Shown: positions 24,188 through 32,877 of the stretch, in pieces | How the letters are laid out: each line of letters begins with the position of its first letter | Numbering within the stretch: the first letter of the stretch is position 1 | DNA from: Streptomyces beigongshangae | GTDB taxonomy: Bacteria > Actinomycetota > Actinomycetes > Streptomycetales > Streptomycetaceae | Direction: 5' to 3' | DNA length: 64,000 bases | Assembly: GCF_019710745.1 (NCBI RefSeq) | Contig: NZ_JAHKJW010000016.1 | Location: 1 to 64,000 of the forward strand | Program-made: the position numbers and the translations under genes | The notes under the pieces: model-generated | Databases searched by the model: none | Told to the model about the DNA's origin: nothing | What the model saw: only the letters and a program-made list of their open reading frames with translations

Positions 24188-24217
24188 ACATCTTTCTGAA
24201 CGTGTTCAGAAAGATGT
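24188..24217. promoter_or_regulatory. 30-bp near-perfect palindrome, candidate TetR-type operator
   Basis: ACATCTTTCTGAAC-GT-GTTCAGAAAGATGT: 14-base arms match exactly around a two-base centre. It ends 29 bases before the start codon of the first penicillin-binding protein gene and is far more AT-rich than its surroundings. The TGAAC/GTTCA core is typical of TetR-family operators. No TetR gene is adjacent, so the regulator would act in trans. Confidence 0.6.
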
Positions 24218-24246
24218 GCGGGGAGGGTCCGGGGAGGGGGCGCGTG

Positions 24247-25902
24247 ATGCGCAACGGGGTCAAGGCCGCCATGGTGGGCGGGGTGTTCGCTGTGATGGTG
24301 GGGGGCGCCGGGTACGGCGCCTACAACATAGTCGGCGCCGTCAGTGGGGACGGGGACGGAAGCGGGAGCTCGGCGGCCGGTGCGGAGAGGACCGGGCCGC
24401 CGTCCGCCGACGAGGTCCGGGAGACCTCCGGGAAGTTCTTCGCCGCCTGGGAACGGGGGGACGCCGCCGCGGCCGCGGGCCTGACCGACAACGCGGAGGT
24501 CGCCAGGGTCCTGCTGGCCGACTACGCGGGCCAGGCGCACATCGGGAAGGTGAAGGTCACCCCGGGCACGGCGACGGGCACGACCGTCCCCTTCTCGGTG
24601 GCGGCCACCGTGTCGTACGAGGGGAAGAGCAAGCCGCTCGCGTACAGGAGCGAGCTGGCAGTCGTGCGGGGGCGGACAACGGGCCGGGCGCTCGTCGACT
24701 GGCGGCCGTCCGTCCTGCACCCGGACCTGAAGACCGGCGACACGCTGGTCACGGGCGAGTCGGCGAGCCCGCCCATCGAGGCGGTGGACCGCGACGGCGT
24801 CGTCCTGACCAAGGAGGAGTACCCCTCGCTCGGTCCCGTGCTCGACGCCCTGCGCGACCGGTACGGCGACAAGGCGGGCGGCTCCCCCGGGGTCGAGCTC
24901 GCCGTCCGGCACACGGATGAGGGCACGGGCGAGGACGCGGGCGACACCCCGCTGGTGACGCTCGCCGAGGGCAGGGCCGGCAGGCTGCGCACCACGATCG
25001 GCGTGGGCGTGCAGGCGGCGGCGGAGAAGGCCGCCGAGCAGTACGCCCAGTCGTCCGTGATCGCCGTGAAGCCGAGCACCGGCGAGGTGCTGGCGGTCGC
25101 GAACCACCGCGAGGACGGGTTCAACGCGGCCTTCCAGGGCAAGGTGGCCCCCGGCTCCACCATGAAGATCGTCACCGCGGCGACGCTCATCGACAACGGC
25201 GTCACCACGATGAACGGCCCGGCGCCCTGTCCGGCGACCGCCACCTGGCAGAGCCAGATGTTCAAGAACCTCACCGGCATGGAACCGGACGAGGGCGCCA
25301 CGCTCGCCGACAGCTTCACGCGCTCGTGCAACACGGCGTTCGTCAAGCTCATCGACGGCTCCGACGAACGACCCCTCACCGACGAGTCGCTCAGCACCGA
25401 GGCGCGGGAGCGGTTCGGTCTCGGCAAGGACTGGAAGACGGGCATCGTCTCCTTCGACGGGAGCGTCCCCGCGTCCGGCGGCCCGGACCGCGCGGCCAAT
25501 GCCATCGGTCAGGGCGAGGTCCAGATGAACCCGCTGAACATGGCCTCCGTCACGGCGACCGCGATCACGGGCACGTTCCGCCAGCCCTACCTCGTGCCGC
25601 CGAAGCTGGACGGCCGGCGGCTGGCCACCGCCCGCGGCCTGCCGAGCGGCACCGCGGCCCAGTTGAAGCAGATGATGCGGCTCACCGCGACCAGCGGCAC
25701 CGGCGCCCGGGCCATGGCCGGCCTCGGCGGCGACATCGGCGCCAAGACCGGCTCCGCCGATGTCGACGGCGAGGAGATGTCCGACAGCTGGTTCACCGGC
25801 TTCAGGGGCGACCTCGCGGTCGCGGCCATGGTGGAGCGGGGCGGACACGGCGGGGACGCGGCGGGTCCGATTGTCGCAGCCGTGCTACGGACAGGTGGCT
25901 GA
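24247..25902 (+). CDS. Class B penicillin-binding protein, NTF2-like plus transpeptidase (paralogue 1)
   Basis: 551 residues. The N-terminal anchor helix (AAMVGGVFAVMVGGAGYGAY) is followed by an NTF2/MecA-N-like domain (VRETSGKFFAAWERGDAAAA), a dimerisation-like region, and a transpeptidase domain with SxxK in APGSTMKIVTAATL, SxN in RSCNTAFVKL and KTG in GAKTGSADV. It crosslinks peptidoglycan outside the membrane. ATG 24247 follows GGGGAGGGGG; a GTG one codon earlier is possible. It is a tandem paralogue of the next gene. In Streptomyces this pair lies next to ssgE. Confidence 0.93.
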   Translation: MRNGVKAAMVGGVFAVMVGGAGYGAYNIVGAVSGDGDGSGSSAAGAERTGPPSADEVRETSGKFFAAWERGDAAAAAGLTDNAEVARVLLADYAGQAHIGKVKVTPGTATGTTVPFSVAATVSYEGKSKPLAYRSELAVVRGRTTGRALVDWRPSVLHPDLKTGDTLVTGESASPPIEAVDRDGVVLTKEEYPSLGPVLDALRDRYGDKAGGSPGVELAVRHTDEGTGEDAGDTPLVTLAEGRAGRLRTTIGVGVQAAAEKAAEQYAQSSVIAVKPSTGEVLAVANHREDGFNAAFQGKVAPGSTMKIVTAATLIDNGVTTMNGPAPCPATATWQSQMFKNLTGMEPDEGATLADSFTRSCNTAFVKLIDGSDERPLTDESLSTEARERFGLGKDWKTGIVSFDGSVPASGGPDRAANAIGQGEVQMNPLNMASVTATAITGTFRQPYLVPPKLDGRRLATARGLPSGTAAQLKQMMRLTATSGTGARAMAGLGGDIGAKTGSADVDGEEMSDSWFTGFRGDLAVAAMVERGGHGGDAAGPIVAAVLRTGG

Positions 25903-26033
25903 ACTCACCCGCGCAGGGCGGGACCCTAGGGTGGTGCTCTCGTTCTCACGGAGAACCACCGAGGACGAGGGCCATCGGGGTGAGAGCCGTCGAGGGTGCA
26001 GGGCGTCGGGAAGCAGCGGAGGAAACGGAAGTC

Positions 26034-27800
26034 GTGGGGAACAGAAGGCGCGCACCTGAGCGCGGCAGGACGAAGCCCGCCGTCATCGGCGGGGTGGTCG
26101 CCGTTGTCGTCGGCGGTGCGGGGCTCGGCGGCTACGCCCTGTACGGCGGTGGTGGCGCGTCGGCCGACGCCGGTTCGTCCGCCGGGGCGAAGCCCGTGAA
26201 GACCGGACCGCTGTCGGCGGCCGAGGTGAGCTCCACGGCCACCGCGTTCCTCACGGCCTGGCAGAGCGGTGACGTGCGGAAGGCCGCCGCCGCGACGAAC
26301 GACACCAGGGCGGCGGCCGCCCTGCTCACCGGCTACGGCAGGGAGGCGCGCATCAAGGATGTGACACTCACCGCCGACACCGCCAGCACGGCCGACACGG
26401 TCAAGAAGCGCTCCGGCGGCACGGGCGGCTCCCGCGACACCGTCCCGTTCTCCGTCAAGGGCACGGTCGCGTACAAGAACTTGTCCGAGCCCCTCGCGTA
26501 CGAGTCCGAGCTGACCGTCGTACGCCGTGAGGAGGACGGCAAGCCGCTGGTCGACTGGCACGCGGCGGTCGTGCACCCGGAGCTGGAGGACGGCGACAGG
26601 CTGGTCACCGGCGAGGCCGGGACGCCCCCGGTCAAGGCCCTGGACCGGGACGGCGGCGAGCTGACGGCCGCCGGGTACCCCTCGCTCGGGACGGTCCTCG
26701 ACGGCCTGCGGGAGAAGTACGGCAAGAAGGCCGGCGGCAAGGCGGGCGTCGAGCTGCGGGTCGTCCGCGCCGGGTCCGGGGACGGCGCGGACTCCGAGGA
26801 CGGCAAGGGGTCCAAGACCGCCGAGAGGATCAAGGCGGCCGGCGGCAAGAACCCCGACAAGACGCTGCTGGAGCTGAGCGAGGGCACGCCGGGCACGGTG
26901 CGTACGACACTCAGCCCGGCCCTCCAGGCCGCCGCCGAGAAGCAGGTGGCGGCGAAGCCCAGGGCGTCGGCGGTGGTCGTCAAGCCGTCGACCGGCGAGA
27001 TCCTCGCCGTCGCGAACTCGGGGCACGGCTTCAACACCGCGTTCCAGGGCTCCCTGGCCCCCGGCTCGACGATGAAGATCGTCACGGCCTCGCTGCTCAT
27101 CGAGAAGGGGCTCGCCTCGACGAACAAGGAGCACCCCTGTCCCAAGTACTCGACGTACGGCGGCTGGAAGTTCCAGAACGACGACAAGTTCGAGATCAAG
27201 GACGGCACGTTCAAGGCGAGCTTCGCGCGCTCCTGCAACACGGCCTTCATCAGCCAGGCCAAGAAGCTGAGCGACGACGACCTGACCAAGCAGGCCCAGC
27301 AGGTGTTCGGCCTCGGCCTGGACAACTGGGCCATCGGGGTGCCGACCTTCGACGGCTCGGTGCCGGTGCAGTCGCAGGCCCAGATGGCGGCCTCGCTGAT
27401 CGGCCAGGGCGGGGTGCGGATGAATCCGCTGAACATGGCGTCGGTCGTCGCCACGGCCAAGACGGGTACGTTCCGCCAGCCCTACCTGGTCCCTCCGGCG
27501 GTCGACGACCGGACCCTCGCGACGGCGCCCCGCTCCCTGTCCGCCGGTACGCGGGCCCAGCTCAAGGAGCTGCTCCAGTACACGGCGGCGGCGGGCACGG
27601 CGGCCGAGGCCATGGCGGGGCTCGGTCCCGACTTCGGGGCCAAGACCGGTTCCGCGGAGGTCGACAACCAGAAGAAGCCCAACGGCTGGTTCACGGCCTG
27701 GAAGGGCGACCTGGCGGCCGCGGGCGTGGTCCAGCAGGGCGGCCACGGCGGCGAGGCGGCCGGCCCGATCGTGGCGGCGCTGCTGAAGGCCGGCAGCTGA
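26034..27800 (+). CDS. Class B penicillin-binding protein, NTF2-like plus transpeptidase (paralogue 2)
   Basis: 588 residues. The basic N-terminus (GNRRRAPERGRTKPAVIGG) leads into a transmembrane helix, then an NTF2-like domain (VSSTATAFLTAWQSGDVRKA), then the transpeptidase with SxxK APGSTMKIVTASLL, SxN RSCNTAFISQ and KTG GAKTGSAEV. The GTG at 26034 was chosen: GGAGG lies ten bases upstream. Compared with paralogue 1 it has extra Lys/Gly-rich insertions. The region 25903-26033 can hold its own promoter. The gene's stop codon opens a 20-bp tandem array. Confidence 0.92.
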   Translation: MGNRRRAPERGRTKPAVIGGVVAVVVGGAGLGGYALYGGGGASADAGSSAGAKPVKTGPLSAAEVSSTATAFLTAWQSGDVRKAAAATNDTRAAAALLTGYGREARIKDVTLTADTASTADTVKKRSGGTGGSRDTVPFSVKGTVAYKNLSEPLAYESELTVVRREEDGKPLVDWHAAVVHPELEDGDRLVTGEAGTPPVKALDRDGGELTAAGYPSLGTVLDGLREKYGKKAGGKAGVELRVVRAGSGDGADSEDGKGSKTAERIKAAGGKNPDKTLLELSEGTPGTVRTTLSPALQAAAEKQVAAKPRASAVVVKPSTGEILAVANSGHGFNTAFQGSLAPGSTMKIVTASLLIEKGLASTNKEHPCPKYSTYGGWKFQNDDKFEIKDGTFKASFARSCNTAFISQAKKLSDDDLTKQAQQVFGLGLDNWAIGVPTFDGSVPVQSQAQMAASLIGQGGVRMNPLNMASVVATAKTGTFRQPYLVPPAVDDRTLATAPRSLSAGTRAQLKELLQYTAAAGTAAEAMAGLGPDFGAKTGSAEVDNQKKPNGWFTAWKGDLAAAGVVQQGGHGGEAAGPIVAALLKAGS

Positions 27801-27856
27801 TCCGCCTCACGAGCGGCTGATCCGCCTCACGAGCGGCTGATCCGCCTCACGAGCGG
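27797..27856. repeat. Three exact 20-bp tandem repeats starting at a stop codon
   Basis: CTGATCCGCCTCACGAGCGG repeated three times; the TGA of the upstream penicillin-binding protein gene lies in the first unit. Confidence 0.95.
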
Positions 27857-27864
27857 CTGTCCCG

Positions 27865-27890
27865 GACCGGTCCGGTCCACCGGACCGGTC
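27865..27890. terminator. 11-bp perfect hairpin terminator
   Basis: GACCGGTCCGG-TCCA-CCGGACCGGTC between convergent genes; its right arm touches the ssgE stop codon. Confidence 0.85.
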
Positions 27891-28230
27891 AGCCGGCCAC
27901 CGGCGTCGCCGTGTACGTCCGGCGCAGGAAGCGGATCAGCGTCCTCGTGTCGAACTGCACGACCACCACCCCCCTCGCCGAGCGGAACTCCATGACGGCC
28001 TGGGCCCGGCCGCAGGGCCAGATGCGTACGTCACCGGCGGCGGCCGGGTCCCGCAGCCCCTGTTCGAGCAGGTCGCGGGCGAAGACCCACTCGTGGCGGC
28101 CGGGCAGCACGACGCGCACCCGGCGGGGGTCGGCCTCGGGGTCGTAGCGGAGGGCCACCGGCACGGCGGGCGGATCCTGCGCCTCGTCCGTCACGATGTG
28201 GGCGCGCGCGTACTGCTCAACGACGGACAT
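27889..28230 (-). CDS. ssgE: SsgA-like sporulation/cell-division protein
   Basis: 113 residues, whole length of the SALP family, cytoplasmic. Typical SALP pattern: VPVALRYDPEADPRRVRVVL, then WVFARDLLEQGLRDPAAAGD, VRIWPCG and the C-terminal FDTRTLIRFLRRTY. SALPs recruit division and wall-synthesis machinery to septa; SsgE is linked to spore separation. The symbol rests on family plus position next to the penicillin-binding protein pair and cbiM, as I remember for S. coelicolor SCO3158. The ATG at 28230 has a strong AAGGAGGGAG site. Confidence 0.88.
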   Translation of the reverse strand: MSVVEQYARAHIVTDEAQDPPAVPVALRYDPEADPRRVRVVLPGRHEWVFARDLLEQGLRDPAAAGDVRIWPCGRAQAVMEFRSARGVVVVQFDTRTLIRFLRRTYTATPVAG

Positions 28231-28329
28231 CGATCGCTCCCTCCTTGTGCGTATTACCCACTAATGTCGCACATTTCCCTCTACTCGCCTCCACGTGAGT
28301 CGTAGTCGCATTCGGGTCCACCTCGCTCT

Positions 28330-28345
28330 TGCAAGCTGTTCGCAT
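28330..28345 (+). promoter_or_regulatory. Nur-box-like dyad upstream of cbiM
   Basis: TGCAA-N5-TCGCAT, close to the tGCaa-N5-ttGCaa pattern I recall for the nickel regulator Nur. A TATCAT -10-like hexamer follows at 28354-28359, so the dyad would cover the promoter. The match is partial. Confidence 0.4.
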
Positions 28346-28405
28346 TAGGCCACTATCATCGAACGGTTATGGCCAGCAGGTCTGCCCCCGGAAGCGGAGC
28401 CCTCC

Positions 28406-29527
28406 ATGCACGTTCCCGACGGATTCATCAACGCCCCCGTCTCCGTGGCAGCCGGCGTCGTGGCCGCCGCGGCCGTCGCGGTCGGCCTGCGCGGGGCACG
28501 GCATGAGTTGGAGGAGCGCGCCGCCCCGCTCGCGGGGCTGGTCGCCGCGTTCATCTTCGCCGTGCAGATGCTGAACTTCCCGGTCGCGGCCGGCACCAGC
28601 GGACATCTGCTCGGAGGCGCGCTGGCCGCGATACTCGTGGGCCCCTTCACCGGGGTCCTCTGCGTCTCGGTCGTGCTCCTCATGCAGGGCATCCTCTTCG
28701 CGGACGGCGGCCTCACCGCGCTGGGCGTGAACATCACGGTCATGGCGGTCGTCACCACGGTCGTGGCCTACGCCGTCTTCCGCTCCCTCGTAAAACTCCT
28801 GCCCAGGAAGCGCCGGTCCATTACCGTCTCGGCGTTCCTCGCCGCGCTGATCTCCGTGCCGGCGGCCGCCGCGGCCTTCACCCTCGTGTACGCGATCGGC
28901 GGCACCACGGACGTCCCGATCGGGCGGGTCCTCACCGCGATGGTCGGCGTCCACGTCCTGATCGGCATCGGCGAGGCCGCGATCACCGCCCTCACGGTCG
29001 GCGCCGTCATCGCCGTACGGCCGGATCTCGTGTACGGGGCCCGCGGGCTGACCGCGCCGCTGAAGCTGCGGGTGAACGGTGAACTGGTCGACACCCCCGC
29101 CGGAGCCGCCCCCGCCACCGGGCCCGCCCCGGCGGCCGCCGCCCGGTCCCACCGCAAGGTGTGGCTGGCCGGACTCGCCACCTCGCTCGTCCTCGCCGGT
29201 GTCGTCAGCTTCTACGCCTCGGCGAGCCCCGACGGCCTGGAGAAGGTCGCCGCCGACAAGGGCATCGACGCCGAGGTCGAGGACCACGCCGCCGCGGACT
29301 CCCCGCTCGCCGACTACGGCGTCGAGGGACTCGGCGACGCCCGGATGTCCGGCGGCCTCGCGGGCGTGATCGGCGTGGGCGTCACGGTCGTCGCGGGCAC
29401 GGGCGTCTTCTGGGCCGTCCGCAGGCGCCGTACGCCCGACGCGCAGGCCGGTCCGGGTTCGGCGCAGGCCGGTCCGGGTTCGGCGCAGGCCGGTCCGGGT
29501 TCGCCGCAGGCCGGGAAATCCGTCTGA
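28406..29527 (+). CDS. cbiM: ECF transporter substrate-capture protein CbiM/NikM fused to N-type PDGLE domain
   Basis: 373 residues. It begins MHVPDGFINAPV: the free N-terminal Met-His of CbiM/NikM binds Co2+ or Ni2+, so the ATG at 28406 is firm. About seven transmembrane segments, including VAAFIFAVQMLNFPVAAGTS and HLLGGALAAILVGP, are followed by a C-terminal CbiN/NikN-like part with SPDGLEKVAADKG and a last helix, so the M and N components are fused. The tail has three 21-base repeats coding AQAGPGS. It is first in cbiMQO; CbiQ starts one base after its stop. Cobalt versus nickel cannot be decided from sequence alone. Confidence 0.92.
   Translation: MHVPDGFINAPVSVAAGVVAAAAVAVGLRGARHELEERAAPLAGLVAAFIFAVQMLNFPVAAGTSGHLLGGALAAILVGPFTGVLCVSVVLLMQGILFADGGLTALGVNITVMAVVTTVVAYAVFRSLVKLLPRKRRSITVSAFLAALISVPAAAAAFTLVYAIGGTTDVPIGRVLTAMVGVHVLIGIGEAAITALTVGAVIAVRPDLVYGARGLTAPLKLRVNGELVDTPAGAAPATGPAPAAAARSHRKVWLAGLATSLVLAGVVSFYASASPDGLEKVAADKGIDAEVEDHAAADSPLADYGVEGLGDARMSGGLAGVIGVGVTVVAGTGVFWAVRRRRTPDAQAGPGSAQAGPGSAQAGPGSPQAGKSV
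29441..29503 (+). repeat. Three 21-bp in-frame repeats at the CbiM C-terminus
   Basis: Unit GCGCAGGCCGGTCCGGGTTCG, encoding AQAGPGS, three near-exact copies just before the stop. Confidence 0.9.
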
Positions 29528-29528
29528 C

Positions 29529-30290
29529 ATGGGCGCGGGTCACGCGCACCGGCTCTACCGGCCCGGGCACTCGCCCGTGCACGCCCTGCCGCCGCACACC
29601 AAGCTCGCCGCCGTCCTCGCCTTCGTGCTGGTCGTCGTGTCGACCCCGCGCGAGGCGATGTGGGCGTTCGGGCTGTACGCGCTGCTGCTGGCGGCCGTGG
29701 CGTACGCGGCCCGCGTCCCGGCCGGTTCCGTACTGAAGCGGCTGCTGGTCGAGGTGCCGTTCGTGGCCTTCGCCGTGCTGATGCCGTTCGTGGCGCAGGG
29801 CGAACGGGTCGACGTGCTCGGCCTGTCCCTGAGCGTGAACGGCCTGTGGGGCGCCTGGAACGTGCTGGCCAAGGGCACGCTCGGCGTCGCCGCGTCCGTG
29901 CTGCTCGCCTCGACGACCGAGTTGCGCGAGCTCCTGCTGGGCCTCCAGCGGCTCCGGCTGCCGCCCCTCCTCGTACAGATCGCGTCCTTCATGATCCGGT
30001 ACGGGGACGTCATCGCGGACGAGATGCGGCGGATGCGGATCGCGCGGGAGTCGCGCGGCTTCGAGGCGCGGGGCGTCCGGTCCTGGGGCGTCCTCGCCAA
30101 GTCCGCGGGCGCCCTCTTCATCCGCTCCTACGAGCGCGGGGAGCGGGTGCACCTCGCCATGGTCAGCCGGGGGTACACCGGTTCGATGCCGGTGATCGAC
30201 GAGATGACCGCGTCCCGGGCGCAGTGGTCGTACGCCTTCGCCCTGCCGGCCGCCGCGCTCGTCGTATGTCTGCTGGGATGGACCCTGTGA
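29529..30290 (+). CDS. cbiQ: ECF transporter transmembrane T-component
   Basis: 253 residues with about five membrane helices. Two coupling-helix motifs contact the ATPases: ARESRGFEARG near residue 178 and AMVSRGYTG near residue 215 (ARG-type signatures of EcfT/CbiQ). N-terminal HSPVHALPPHTKL is also typical. The ATG at 29529 follows the cbiM stop by one base; translation is probably coupled. The end overlaps the cbiO start by 13 bases. Confidence 0.92.
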   Translation: MGAGHAHRLYRPGHSPVHALPPHTKLAAVLAFVLVVVSTPREAMWAFGLYALLLAAVAYAARVPAGSVLKRLLVEVPFVAFAVLMPFVAQGERVDVLGLSLSVNGLWGAWNVLAKGTLGVAASVLLASTTELRELLLGLQRLRLPPLLVQIASFMIRYGDVIADEMRRMRIARESRGFEARGVRSWGVLAKSAGALFIRSYERGERVHLAMVSRGYTGSMPVIDEMTASRAQWSYAFALPAAALVVCLLGWTL

Positions 30291-31093
30291 CCCCTGTGCC
30301 CCCTGTGACTCCTGTGCCCGGCTCTTCGACCGGTTCCGCGGCCCCCGTCCCCTCCCTGGAGGTGGCCGGGCTGGCCTTCGCCTATCCCGACGGGCACCAG
30401 GCCCTCTTCGGGGTGGACTTCACCGTCGGGCGGGGCGAGCGGGTGGCGCTGCTCGGTCCGAACGGCGCCGGCAAGACGACCCTCGTGCTCCACCTCAACG
30501 GCATCCTGACCGCCGGGGCCGGGACCGTGACGGTCGCCGGGCTGCCCGTCGGCCGGCAGCACATGGCGGAGATCCGGCGGAAGGTCGGCATCGTCTTCCA
30601 GGACCCGGACGACCAGCTCTTCATGCCGAGCGTCCGCGAGGACGTGGCCTTCGGGCCGGCCTCCGCCGGGCTGAGGGGGCCGGAGCTGGAGGCGCGGGTG
30701 CGCACCGCGCTGGAACAGGTCGGCATGGCGGCCTTCGCCGACCGCCCGCCGCACCACCTCTCCTTCGGTCAGCGGCGCCGGGTGGCCGTCGCGACCGTCC
30801 TGGCGATGGAGCCGGAGATCCTCGTCCTGGACGAGCCGTCGTCCAACCTCGACCCGGCCTCGCGGCGCGAACTCGCGGACATCCTGCGTTCGCTGGACGT
30901 GACCGTGCTGATGGTCACGCACGATCTGCCGTACGCCCTCGAACTGTGCCCCCGCGCCCTGATCCTCAGCGAGGGCGTGATCGCGGCGGACGGCCGGACC
31001 GGCGAGCTGCTCTCGGACGACGACCTGATGCGGGAGCACCGCCTGGAACTGCCGTTCGGCTTCGATCCGCGCTCGGTGACAATGGGCGCGTGA
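30278..31093 (+). CDS. cbiO: ECF transporter ATPase
   Basis: 271 residues, cytoplasmic ATP-binding cassette energising cobalt/nickel uptake. Walker A GPNGAGKTTLVLHLNG near residue 65, Q-loop FQDPDDQLFMPSVREDVAFG, signature HLSFGQRRRVAVA, Walker B ILVLDEPSSNLDP, H-loop MVTHDLPY. The first ~25 residues form a Pro/Val-rich repeat (VTPVPPVTPVP). The start could also be ATG 30266 or GTG 30287; 30278 is a compromise that keeps overlap with cbiQ. Confidence 0.92.
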   Translation: MDPVTPVPPVTPVPGSSTGSAAPVPSLEVAGLAFAYPDGHQALFGVDFTVGRGERVALLGPNGAGKTTLVLHLNGILTAGAGTVTVAGLPVGRQHMAEIRRKVGIVFQDPDDQLFMPSVREDVAFGPASAGLRGPELEARVRTALEQVGMAAFADRPPHHLSFGQRRRVAVATVLAMEPEILVLDEPSSNLDPASRRELADILRSLDVTVLMVTHDLPYALELCPRALILSEGVIAADGRTGELLSDDDLMREHRLELPFGFDPRSVTMGA

Positions 31094-31141
31094 GAAGCGC
31101 GACGCGTGCGCGGCGCGACGGGAGCGGTGAGGGGTACGGAC

Positions 31142-32365
31142 GTGGTGGACGTGAACGGCACGGTGGCCGAGGGCTTCGAGCCGGTCAGGGAGGCGTTCGT
31201 ACGGAACTTCGACGCGCTCGGGGACCGGGGCGCGGCGGTCGCCGTGTACCGGGACGGGCACAAGGCCGTCGACCTGTGGGCCGGGACGAAGGACTTCGAC
31301 GGCGGTACCGGTACGGAGCCCGCGGAGCCCTGGGAGCACGGCACCGCGCAGATCGTGCGCTCGGCCACCAAGGGGGTCGCCGCGGCCGCGCTGCTGCTCC
31401 TGCACCAGCGGGGCCTGCTGGACCTGGACGCGCCGGTGGGCGAGTACTGGCCCGAGTTCAAGGCGGCGGGCAAGGAGCGGATACCGGTGCGGCAGGTGCT
31501 CTCGCACCGGGCCGGACTGCCGGTCCTGGACCGGCCGCTCACCGCCGGGGAGTCGCTGGACCCGCTGCGGGGCGCCGAGGCCGTCGCACGCCAGGCGCCG
31601 GTGTGGGAGCCGGGTACCGCGCACGGCTACCACGCGCTGACGTACGGCTGGCTGACCGGTGAGCTGGTGCGGCGCGTCACGGGCGCCGGCATCGGTGACT
31701 GGATCGCCCGGGAGATCGCCGGGCCGCTGGGCGCGGACCTGTGGGTCGGGCTGCCGGAGCGGGAGGCGGGGCGGGCCGGCCGGGTGGGCCGGATCGAGAC
31801 GCCGGGGACGGGCGGCGACGGGGCGCTGCGGGCGCGTCCGAAGCGGTCGGTGGTGGCGGCGTACGAGGACCCGGACTCGCTCACCCGCCGGGCCTTCGCC
31901 GCGATCAGCCCGTTCCCCGACCAGAACGACCCGGCGTACCGGGCGGCCGCGCTCCCCGCGACGAACGGCATCGCGACGGCGGACGGGCTGGCCCGCTTCT
32001 ACGCGTCCCTGATCGGTGGGGTCGAGGGCGGCGGGGTCGGGGGTGGCGGGGTCGGGGGTGGCGGCGCCCGTCTGTTCACACCGGAGACACTGGCGGCGGC
32101 CCGCACGGAGGAGTCCGCGGGACCGGACCGCGTCCTGGTCGTCAACACCCGTTTCGGACCGGGCTACATGCTCCACGGCCCGGCCTCGCCGTTCCTGGGC
32201 CCCGGTTCCTTCGGCCACCCGGGCCGCGGCGGCTCCCTGGGCTTCGCCGACCCCGAATCGGGCATCGCCTTCGCCTACGTGACCAACGGCTTCCGCAAGA
32301 CGGTGACGGCGGACCCGCGGGCCCAGGCGCTGGTACGGGCGGTACGGGCCGCGCTGTCGTCGTAG
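31142..32365 (+). CDS. Serine hydrolase, family VIII esterase / beta-lactamase-like
   Basis: 407 residues, no signal peptide, so likely cytoplasmic. Catalytic SxxK as RSATKGVAAAALL near residue 76; the Tyr motif is YHALTYGWLTG near residue 165; C-terminal GHPGRGGSLGF replaces the KTG box. This combination is that of EstB-type esterases and related class C folds. The GTG at 31142 follows GAGGGG. A Gly/Val repeat (EGGGVGGGGVGGGG, 15-base DNA units near 32030-32065) interrupts the C-terminal domain. It stands 48 bases behind cbiO but has no functional link to it. Confidence 0.86.
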   Translation: MVDVNGTVAEGFEPVREAFVRNFDALGDRGAAVAVYRDGHKAVDLWAGTKDFDGGTGTEPAEPWEHGTAQIVRSATKGVAAAALLLLHQRGLLDLDAPVGEYWPEFKAAGKERIPVRQVLSHRAGLPVLDRPLTAGESLDPLRGAEAVARQAPVWEPGTAHGYHALTYGWLTGELVRRVTGAGIGDWIAREIAGPLGADLWVGLPEREAGRAGRVGRIETPGTGGDGALRARPKRSVVAAYEDPDSLTRRAFAAISPFPDQNDPAYRAAALPATNGIATADGLARFYASLIGGVEGGGVGGGGVGGGGARLFTPETLAAARTEESAGPDRVLVVNTRFGPGYMLHGPASPFLGPGSFGHPGRGGSLGFADPESGIAFAYVTNGFRKTVTADPRAQALVRAVRAALSS

Positions 32366-32691
32366 CCGACGCGGTCGGCCCCGGGCGACGCCGTCGGTCC
32401 CGGCGGCCGCGGTGCGCACCGACATGTCGATCGGGCTGGCCATGGAAGGCTCAGGCTAGCCATGGAAGGCGGGGATACTTAACATCGGTGCACGGCGGGC
32501 CCGGAGGTCTCCCGCCACCCCGTGTCCCACTCGGACCGCGCGCTCGGGAGATCCCGGTGGCAGCAGCAGACGCGTACGCCCGGCTCGCCGAGACCGTCGA
32601 GCGCCTCGCACACGCGGCGGGAAGCTCGAACAGTGGGCTGTGATGATCGCCCGGACCGAGACCGGCAGTTGACGCCCCCGACGCGGACAGG
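32366..32691. other. 326-base region upstream of the MAB_1171c cassette
   Basis: No convincing gene. It holds a 17-base direct repeat at 32434-32470 followed by GATACTTAAC, which may be a -10 region. A 28-codon open frame, GTG 32556 to TGA 32641-32643 (VAAADAYARLAETVERLAHA...), may be a leader peptide or gene remnant. A regulator gene often found at the head of such cassettes is missing here. Confidence 0.5.
32434..32470 (+). promoter_or_regulatory. 17-bp direct repeat before a putative promoter
   Basis: GGCTGGCCATGGAAGGC at 32434-32450 and GGCTAGCCATGGAAGGC at 32454-32470, a two-turn (20-base) period, immediately upstream of GGGGATACTTAAC. Consistent with a dimeric activator site; inference. 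Confidence 0.45.
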
Positions 32692-32877
32692 GTGCCCACC
32701 GTGACCATGAGGAATCCCCGGAGAAGATCCTTCACGGGGAAGCGGGGGCGGACCCGCACGGAGACGCGCCGCCCGGCCGGCGCCCTGATCGATCCCGTCC
32801 GGGTGCCGTCACCCGCGGACCCCGAGGTCCTGTTCGACACTCCCGCTGCTCTCCGTCACCGAGGACGGCAATCGTGA
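32692..32877 (+). CDS. Short basic open frame coupled to the MAB_1171c-like gene
   Basis: 61 residues from GTG 32692: MPTVTMRNPRRRSFTGKRGR and onwards, very Arg-rich, no recognised domain. Its TGA overlaps the next gene's GTG as GTGA, the only reason to consider it real. It could equally be leader or degraded sequence. Confidence 0.3.
   Translation: MPTVTMRNPRRRSFTGKRGRTRTETRRPAGALIDPVRVPSPADPEVLFDTPAALRHRGRQS

Noticed and set aside
27797..27856. Direct repeats considered as a CRISPR array
   Set aside because: Units are contiguous with no spacers, and no cas genes occur in the window; the same holds for the other tandem arrays.
28360..28380. GGCCAGCAGGTCTGCC before cbiM resembles a B12-box, suggesting a cobalamin riboswitch
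   Set aside because: Only about 12 of 16 consensus positions agree, the rest of the ~200-base riboswitch is missing, and the available region also must hold the ssgE promoter.
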